This document shows, piece by piece, positions 56,263 to 64,000 of a stretch of 64,000 bases of DNA. The stretch is from Auricularia sp. M13 (taxonomy: Eukaryota > Basidiomycota > Agaricomycetes > Auriculariales > Auriculariaceae). The stretch lies in contig CM073197.1 in the NCBI GenBank assembly GCA_037042915.1, positions 1,302,001-1,366,000 of the forward strand, given 5' to 3'. A program made the position numbers and the translations under genes. Positions within the stretch are counted from its first letter, which is position 1. Every line of letters starts with the position of its first letter. The notes under the pieces are model-generated. The model did no database searches and had not been told where the DNA came from. It saw only the letters and a program-made list of their open reading frames with translations.

Positions 56263-58807
56263 CGCGCCACGTCGATCTCCTCGCGTCACGAGCTTACGAT
56301 CTCTCCCCTGGTGTTCTGTTCCTCGGTCGGTCTGTCTGGTGTAGTATCTCTCACACATGTTGTTGGCCGCCCCGCCCCCCACTTCATGCATATGACGGTG
56401 TGCGGCCCGTTGTAAGTCTCATCATTATCGCATTCACATCTTGGTCCTTCGCCTTCGCCCTTCCCCCCATCGCCATGCCGCATTACCACGGACACGAAAT
56501 GCCGGCTTTCCATTCCCATCTTCGAAACCCCACAATGTAGACGACGCTCTTGTAGCGATGTTGTGCAGCCCGCCCCGGCCTACATACCGGGGCTGCGTGC
56601 ACCTTCTTGCCGCCGGCACCCCGCGCATGCCTTGTACGTGTACTTTACGACCCATTTCCGAAAAATCTGTATTTTGCGCACGACGTGCCACCGCCCCGAA
56701 ATTCAATGCAGATCTGTCATGGTGAGCGATCGACCCGTAAACATTCTCGTCCAGCATCCTCTCCCAAGCCCGACACGTTTCCTGCATGCCAACGAGCAGC
56801 TGGTGACGTCAAGTCTCTACCCACAGGCATTCTCAGTCCCACGCGCGCACTAAATCCCAGCTGAGCTGATGTCGATAAACCCGGCGCGCCGCTACCAGTG
56901 AGCGCTGAATCTCGCAAGTTGAACGCATATGACGCAAATCGCGCGACGCAAACGCGTGGCACCCTGAGAACGACTCGCTATGCGGCGTACCAGGAGCACG
57001 GCGGACGTCGGTTGCTTATTTTCCTCTTCCGGGTGTTGTCCGCGCGAAGCCCTCGAAGCGGGGCCCCTGGGGATCGTCGCTGATTGCTAGCTGACAATTA
57101 CTGCCTGTTCCGACGACGGTGCATCCTCTTCCAGCGCGAGAGCGCGAGCATAAATAAAAGCAAATGAAATGCACCCACGCCAGCCTGAGGCTCCTATCTA
57201 TTTTCCGCCGCACCGCGTCGGGCGGAATGAGGATGAGGATGCACGCCGCTGTCAGTTCACTCAGGCAATGCACACTCGTGAACTGGCCGGCACACGTTGC
57301 TGACACTGCAATCCCAACCGACTGAATACCACATCCAGACAGGCGAATGCCTGACACTGGCACAGGCCGCTGGGACATGTGCACTCAAGCTGTCCGGAGA
57401 CTTGCGCCAGTTCCAGAGCTGTGGCGGCGAGGACAGTGCTCACACGTAAACTCGACTGTATGTGGGGGCAATGTACTGCAGTCCGGCAAACAGAGCCCCA
57501 GTCACTGGCGCATGCTGCCAGTGGCCCTGGCTCAACAGAGACCGTCCCAGTCCACGATAACACAGAACAGGCAACACCGGGCATGCATGGCAGTTATCGA
57601 GAACTGAACAACATCGGTATCGGATGCAACACAACACCAATATACTTAGAACAGATCTGGGGCCCGTTCCCAGATCCCGCGGAGACGCCCGGGACGCAAA
57701 GAAGGCGTTGTCTCGAGGCAAGCGGAGATCTTGGGACCGACAGTCCTCAAACAGCTCAGGTATGTCCCGCACTCCAGTTGAGTGAGGTTAAATGAGGTAA
57801 TTGGCATGTTACGACTTAGCAGCTCGCGCGTTGTGGACGACAATGACTTCCTGCACTGCGTCATGGTATATAGTCCTCGGCCGCCGAACGTGCGCGAAGA
57901 CGGGTGTCCACTTCGTTCAGCGTCAGCAGTCAGAGTGATCTCTGTAGGATCTTCATCTGAACACCGCTAGCAATATCGTTCGCGCTTCGCGTGCCAGTGA
58001 GCCAGAGTGATGTAACAGTCCCATTGTTAGGCAGCCCCAGCCCGTCCAGGGCATGTTACAAGTTGATAAGTCAGTCATGCATGCGGGATTATGGCCGCAA
58101 TTCAATATCCAAGTTGCGGCCGCATGTGCCCAATGATGCCCGCGAGCCGTGCGCCGCCCGTTGACCGCGCAGAATGCCGAGCTCGCGTCCCCTAGCGCGC
58201 AAGCAGCCGAGTATTCAGGACCAGACCAGAATCCAGGGTGGCAGCCACGAAGCACGAAACGACACAAGCAAGAAGACCCCGGGGACAAGCAGCCAGCACC
58301 GAGCACCGAGCAGCGCAGATCGTCGACGTTTCTTTATTTGGAGGGGTCATGAGCGTCAGTCAGCACTATACACGCGCGCACACGAGCGAAAAGAAAGGTC
58401 CGTCCGAGCTTCGTGGGTGGTGGGGTGTGAATAGGGGAAATTGAAGCAAAACAAAGGAAAAAGCGCGAAACAAAATACTGTAAAACGAGGACCAGAGCAC
58501 GATCGCGAGCGGCCCCGGCAGCGAAGAAAAGCGAGATTATAAGAGGGATGTCTCGTAATAGAACTAGAAAAGGCAAAGCGTGCGAGAGATGTGTGTGGTG
58601 GTTGACAGGATTTGGGAATGGAGAAATGGTACACGGGACGAGGCGAGTGGACAGGAAAGGGCGTGGCGATGGTCGATAGTCGATGGTCGATGTGTCTGTA
58701 GCAAATACACAGGTCAATGGGAGCGGGGAGAAAAATAGCGCTGAGATGGTATCCGTGTGATCGTGGTCAGATTCGCAGATGAAATTCTCTACGTAGTCTC
58801 ACAGGCA
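56263..58807. other. Long region without a recognised gene
   Basis: About 2.5 kb between the convergent WOPR and SSH4 genes. It has many short open frames on both strands, none with family motifs, start context or consistent splice sites. No transposon ends, tandem repeats or tRNA features seen. It could hold long 3' UTRs or non-coding transcripts. Confidence 0.45.
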
Positions 58808-60835
58808 TTACCGCCTGCTCGACCGCCGGCGGCTGGAGCCGTGGCTCACGCTGCCCAACTGGTCCGGGTTGGGAGCGCGGCCCTCGAGCGCGGCGGCGAT
58901 GATCTCCGCGGGCAGGTCGATGTGCACGCCCTCGGCGTACGCATACGCGTCGAGCGGCGAGTACGCTGGCGGCGCCTGGCCCGCGGGTAGCGCGAGATGC
59001 GTGCCGGAGTTGGCGGCCGGCGGCGTGCTCGAGTTGGACGACGGCATGGGGCGCAAATCGATGTCGAGCATGTTCGGCGTCGGCGGGTTGTGTGGGTGCG
59101 GCGACTCGGGCGGGTCGACCTGAATCTGAATCTGCAGGTTGCGCCGGGCCGGCGAGCGCGCTGTCGGCGTCTGCGAGCCTGCAGAGCCCACAGAAGAACC
59201 AGTCGCGGTGCTGACAGACGGACTCGAAGCACCCGATGATCCCTCGGGCGAATCTTCCAGGTCCGGTGCTCCGCGGACAGCTGCCTGGTGAAATGGGGCG
59301 TCGGTGGGCGACAGGTAGCGTAGCGACGGGCCGGCGGCCGCCGCGGACGTCGAGGCCTCTTCTTCCGGAAGCGGGGTCAGCGGGGGCGGCGGGGTCCGCG
59401 GAGTGATGGGTGGCGGAGGAGACAGCAGCCCATCGCTGGCGCCGGGGTTTGGGATCTCGACGCGCTGGTTCGGCTTTGGCCTGCGCAGACGATGCGATCT
59501 TCGCGGAGGCGATGTCGACGGTGCAGGCGGCTGGCCCGGGCGCCCACCGCTCTGGAGAAGAATGCTGCCGCGCTCGCTGCCGTAAGCAGGAGGCGGCGCC
59601 AGAGTGCCTACGCTCGGAGCAAGTCCCCACTTCTTCACGTTGGCCTCGATGAAGACAAAGCCGGACTGGCCCAAGTTGATGTGCAGCGTGCAAGGCCCGT
59701 CGGCACCGATGGTGGGGAACAGATTCCAGCGACTCAGGCCGACAAACGCGTCCTCCAACTTGCGGCCGTTACGCGTGTAGAACACCGTGCCGGACCGCGG
59801 ACGGTAGCCACGCCAATGACATCACCCTCCTTGAGGGCTGCGCCGTAGGCCGAGTCGGTGAACGGGTAGTTATAGGACTTGTCGCCGTTGGAGTGGTAGG
59901 CGACGGAGTACTTGTTCCAGCCAGGCATGCGAAAGAGGGGGTACGGCTTGGTCGCCAGGCCAATGGCGATCGTCGTCGTCTCGGGCAGATCAAACAGCTT
60001 GACTTCCCAGTAGTAGACCTCGTTGAGCTTGGGCAACGGCAGGTTGGACTGGACGGTCGAGCAGCTGGAGGGATCGGGCAGGAAGGTCAACTCTGTGCGA
60101 CTGTGGACGAGGACGTTGGGCATGGCCTCGTAGTCGGGCTCGAAGGACCAGGCGGAGACGCCCTTTTCCTGGATTGCGAGGAACTGCGAGAGCGTGATGT
60201 CTGTCGGGAGCGAGTTTGGCGGATACTGCACCTGCCAGTCTGACATGTGAAGAGCCGGGATCAGTCAGACGGCAAAAGCGGTGTGGGCGGCGAACACGCA
60301 CCCTTGGCCCTGCGGTAGGCACGGCGGGCGTTCTCGTCGACGGATTCGAGCCAGGCGGCCTCGATGGCGTCGAAGCCGCCCTCGGAGTCGATGATGTCCT
60401 CGCGGCTCATATCGACGGGGCCGTCGTTATCGCGCAGGGCGATGCCTCTGCGCTGGCGCATGAAGAGCACGCAGACGAGGAAGACGAGCAGGACGAAGAG
60501 CAGCGAGGAGAGGACGATGAGCAGCGGGAGCAGGACGCGCAGGGTGTCGCCGTTGCCGAGCTTGGCGGGCTGGTCGGCGCGGGCGGGGCGTGCGTCATGG
60601 CTGAGCCGCAGCTGGGGGGCGCTGGTGGCTGCAGCGTCCCAGGCGTCGCGCTGGGCGGAGGAGACGAGCTCGTCGAGCCAGCCCAGGATGGACGACGGCG
60701 GCCGGTGTGCTGCTGCTGCTGCTGGCCGTCCTGGGCTTGCTGCTGCTGCTGGCGCGCCGGGCCGGGGCGCGGACGGGCTGGCCGGCGGGACCTGGGTCGC
60801 TCTGGTTGCTGGGCGGACGGTGTCCTGGCGGACAT
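58808..60835 (-). CDS. SSH4: SPRY-domain ubiquitin-ligase adaptor Ssh4/Ear1
   Basis: Single-pass endosomal/vacuolar membrane protein that recruits Rsp5 to sort cargo. Probable start MSARTPSAQQPERPRS at 60835. Then PPSSILGWLDELVSSAQRDA, membrane helix LLPLLIVLSSLLFVLLVFLV, SREDIIDSEGGFDAIEAAWL and ENARRAYRRAK joined to DWQVQYPPNSLPTDITLSQF. SPRY domain: GVSAWSFEPDYEAMPNVLVH, YYWEVKLFDLPETTTIAIGL, MPGWNKYSVAYHSNGDKSYN, GDVIGV, then FYTRNGRKLEDAFVGLSRWN, LFPTIGADGPCTLHINLGQS. The Pro-rich tail contains APPPAY and APPAYSPLDAY, possible PY-type ligase-binding motifs. One base seems missing at about 59808 (before YRPRSGTV) and another near 60700. Confidence 0.85.
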
Positions 60836-60944
60836 GGCGTGCGACGACGGAGAACGGAGAACGGGAATCGGAAACGGGAGCGTCGATGGCAGAGGGGCGG
60901 CGCCGAATCCAGGCTCCGCCGCCGCCCTCAGTGTCACCCGCGCC

Positions 60945-62476
60945 ATGGCCTCTGGCAACTCGCCGCCGCGCAACGTGAAGCGCAAAGGGTCCACGCGTCG
61001 CCGCGCCCCGTCGCATCTGCCGCCGGTGCAGAGCCAGGAGACGCACAACCAGGCGCTGCAGTCCATCCGTCTCTTCCTCAAGCAGCGCTCCGCCTACGAC
61101 CTGCTGCCCGTCTCCTTCCGCGTCATCGTCCTCGACACCGAGCTCGAGGTCAAGAAGGGCCTGGAATGCATGGTCATGAACTGTGAGCCGGTCCAGAGCC
61201 TGCGTGCAACCGTGCGCTCACGACCCGCCCGTCCAGCCGTCGTCTCAGCATCCCTCTGGAACTCGCGCACGGGCAAATTCGCGGGCATGTTCACCGTGCT
61301 CGACGTCATCCACCTCATACAGTACTACTACAAGACGTCCAGCTACCAGACGGCCTCCATCGACGCAGAGTCCATCCGCTTCGACGCCCTGCGAGGTAAC
61401 CCAGCCCGCCCGCCGTCTCTCGCGCCCCAGAACCCGCTGCTGACCGCCAGCCCGCAGACATGGAAAAGTCGCTGGACGTGCCCCCGCCGCCGCTGCTGTC
61501 CATCCACCCGCTGCGCCCGCTGCTCGAAGCCTGCAGGCTGCTCATCGAGACCCACGCGCGCCGCCTGCCCCTCATCGATCGCGACACGGTCACCGGCAAG
61601 GAGTCGCTCGTCTCCGTCCTCACCCAGTACCGTCTGCTGCGCTTCATCGCCCGCAACGTGCGCCACCCGTGGTCCCACAACCGTGCAGTGCTGACGCCTC
61701 GCCCAGTGCCAGTCGCAAATTTCCCAATTGCACATGGGCCTGCGCAGGCTCAAGATCGGTACTTACGTCGACCCCAAGCCCGACGACCCTTACTACCCCA
61801 TCGCCACCGCCCGCATGGACACCACCGTCTTCGACGTCGTCCACATGTTCTCCGAGCGCGGCATTTCCGCGGTCCCCATTATCGACGATAACGGCGTCGT
61901 CGTAAACCTCTACGAGACCGTCGACGTGATCGTACGTAGCCTTTCCTTGCTCCCGTCGCGCTTGATATGCTCAGTGGCCGTCTGCAGTCGCTCGTCAGCG
62001 ACGGTGCCTACCAGAATCTCGATCTCACGATCGCCTCCGCGCTGAACAAGCGCTCGCCCGACTTTCCTGGCGTCATCGTCTGCACCGTAAACGACTCGCT
62101 GGCGACGCTGCTCTCGCTCCTGCGCCAGCGGAGAGTACACCGGCTAGTCGTCGTCGAAGGCGACCCGAATTCCGCCAGCGTCGCCACGTCGCCGTCGTCC
62201 AGCAGCCTGCAGATGGCCGCCATGTCGACGTCCGAAAGCGTCTCGGACGCAGGCGTGCAGGAACCCGCACCAAAAGTGCCCGGGCGGCTGCTCGGCATCA
62301 TCACCCTCAGCGACGTCCTCCGCCACATCGTCGGCGAGGCCCAGCCCACGAGCGCCGTCGAGCCGTCGTCGTCCGTGCCCGCGACAACACCCGCCGCGGT
62401 GCCCGACGCGCAACAGCCCCCGCCGCCCAGCATCGTCGAGCCTTCTGCTGAGCAGGAGAACCCGCCCGCAACATGA
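60945..62476 (+). CDS. SNF4: AMPK gamma subunit Snf4
   Basis: Nucleotide-sensing gamma subunit of the Snf1/AMPK complex. Four CBS motifs can be followed: QALQSIRLFLKQRSAYDLLP with VVSASLWNSRTGKFAGMFTV LDVIHLIQYYY; DMEKSLDVPPPPLLSIHPLR, LIETHARRLPLIDRDTVTGK, LVSVLTQYRLLRFIARN; QISQLHMGLRRLKIGTYVDP, TTVFDVVHMFSERGISAVPI, DNGVVVNLYETVDVI; and SLVSDGAYQNLDLTIASALN, RRVHRLVVVEGD, GRLLGIITLSDVLRHIVGE. Five exons, with introns near 61182, 61394, 61659 and 61932. Between the halves of CBS4 lies a Ser-rich insert, and a Pro/Ser tail follows. The start codon is 109 bp from that of SSH4. Confidence 0.95.
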
Positions 62477-62798
62477 CACGCGCCCGCGCCCGCGCCCGTA
62501 CACGGACCACCCGCCCGCCCATGCCATGTCATGTCTTGCTTTTGACCCGTTACGCCCTTTAGAGTGTATCCTGCCTGCCCGCCCGCCGTTCCCTGCCTTG
62601 TTGTCACCACGTGTGTTTCTCCACGTTGTAGTAGCGCACCCCAAGAGCTCGTCAGTACATACATACTAGGAATGAAAGAAACCAATCTGTGAACTTACCT
62701 GCCGTTCGTGCGTGAACGGTGATCGGCAGCTTCCATTTCCCTGAAGTTGACCAGCTCGCCTTGAAGTTGAACCGCGATCTCGCAGCCCGCGCATTGCA
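62477..62798. other. Intergenic
   Basis: SNF4 3' flank and TVP23 5' flank. No gene; GCCCGC-rich just after the SNF4 stop. Confidence 0.5.

Positions 62799-64000
<1,202 letters not shown>

Overview
The window looks like nuclear DNA from a basidiomycete fungus, most likely an Agaricomycete. The coding regions are GC-rich. Almost every gene is cut by many introns of about 45-75 bp with GT(R)NGT donors and short CAG/TAG acceptors. Genes lie close together on both strands. The proteins are typical fungal ones: a WOPR regulator, a Byr4-type GAP, peroxins, Tvp23, Ssh4, and small secreted proteins with GPI-like tails. I see no transposon, virus-like element, rRNA, tRNA or CRISPR array. About 31 protein genes can be supported. 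Exon joins were worked out by eye from splice sites and family motifs, so outer coordinates are firmer than internal ones.

Layout. 0.2-6.3 kb: vacuolar zinc transporter, a secreted Gly/Ala-repeat protein, an alpha/beta-hydrolase. 6.5-16 kb: four mitochondrial genes (TUF1, complex I ESSS subunit, glycine cleavage H protein, stomatin-like) mixed with PEX14 and a Stealth sugar-phosphate transferase. 16.4-21.7 kb: U-box cyclophilin, VPS20, and two tandem secreted paralogues, one with 11-residue repeats. 22.7-29.5 kb: UTP23 and RRP36 head to head, a KARI-like enzyme, a cupin protein, PEX16. 29.6-36.1 kb: CorA/MNR2-type magnesium transporter, F-box/leucine-rich protein, a conserved orphan. 37.1-50 kb: D-aminoacylase-like amidohydrolase, SEC39, NRDE2, NIP7, urease accessory UreD. 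50.5-56.3 kb: BYR4/BFA1 and a WOPR transcription factor. 58.8-64 kb: SSH4, SNF4 (AMPK gamma) and TVP23, which runs off the right edge.

The genes are mostly housekeeping and do not form one pathway. Recurring themes are ribosome assembly (UTP23, RRP36, NIP7), peroxisome biogenesis (PEX14, PEX16), mitochondrial function, and endomembrane traffic (VPS20, SEC39, SSH4, TVP23). Five head-to-head pairs have start codons only 55-109 bp apart, which implies shared bidirectional promoters.

Two points deserve most attention. TVP23 is split into at least eleven exons, including 10-nt and 11-nt microexons and a GC-AG intron. Separately, several genes (PEX14, UTP23, the amidohydrolase, UreD, SSH4) need a one-base frame change, nearly always at a homopolymer, which suggests uncorrected sequencing indels. 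In two of these cases a 19-nt intron is an alternative explanation.
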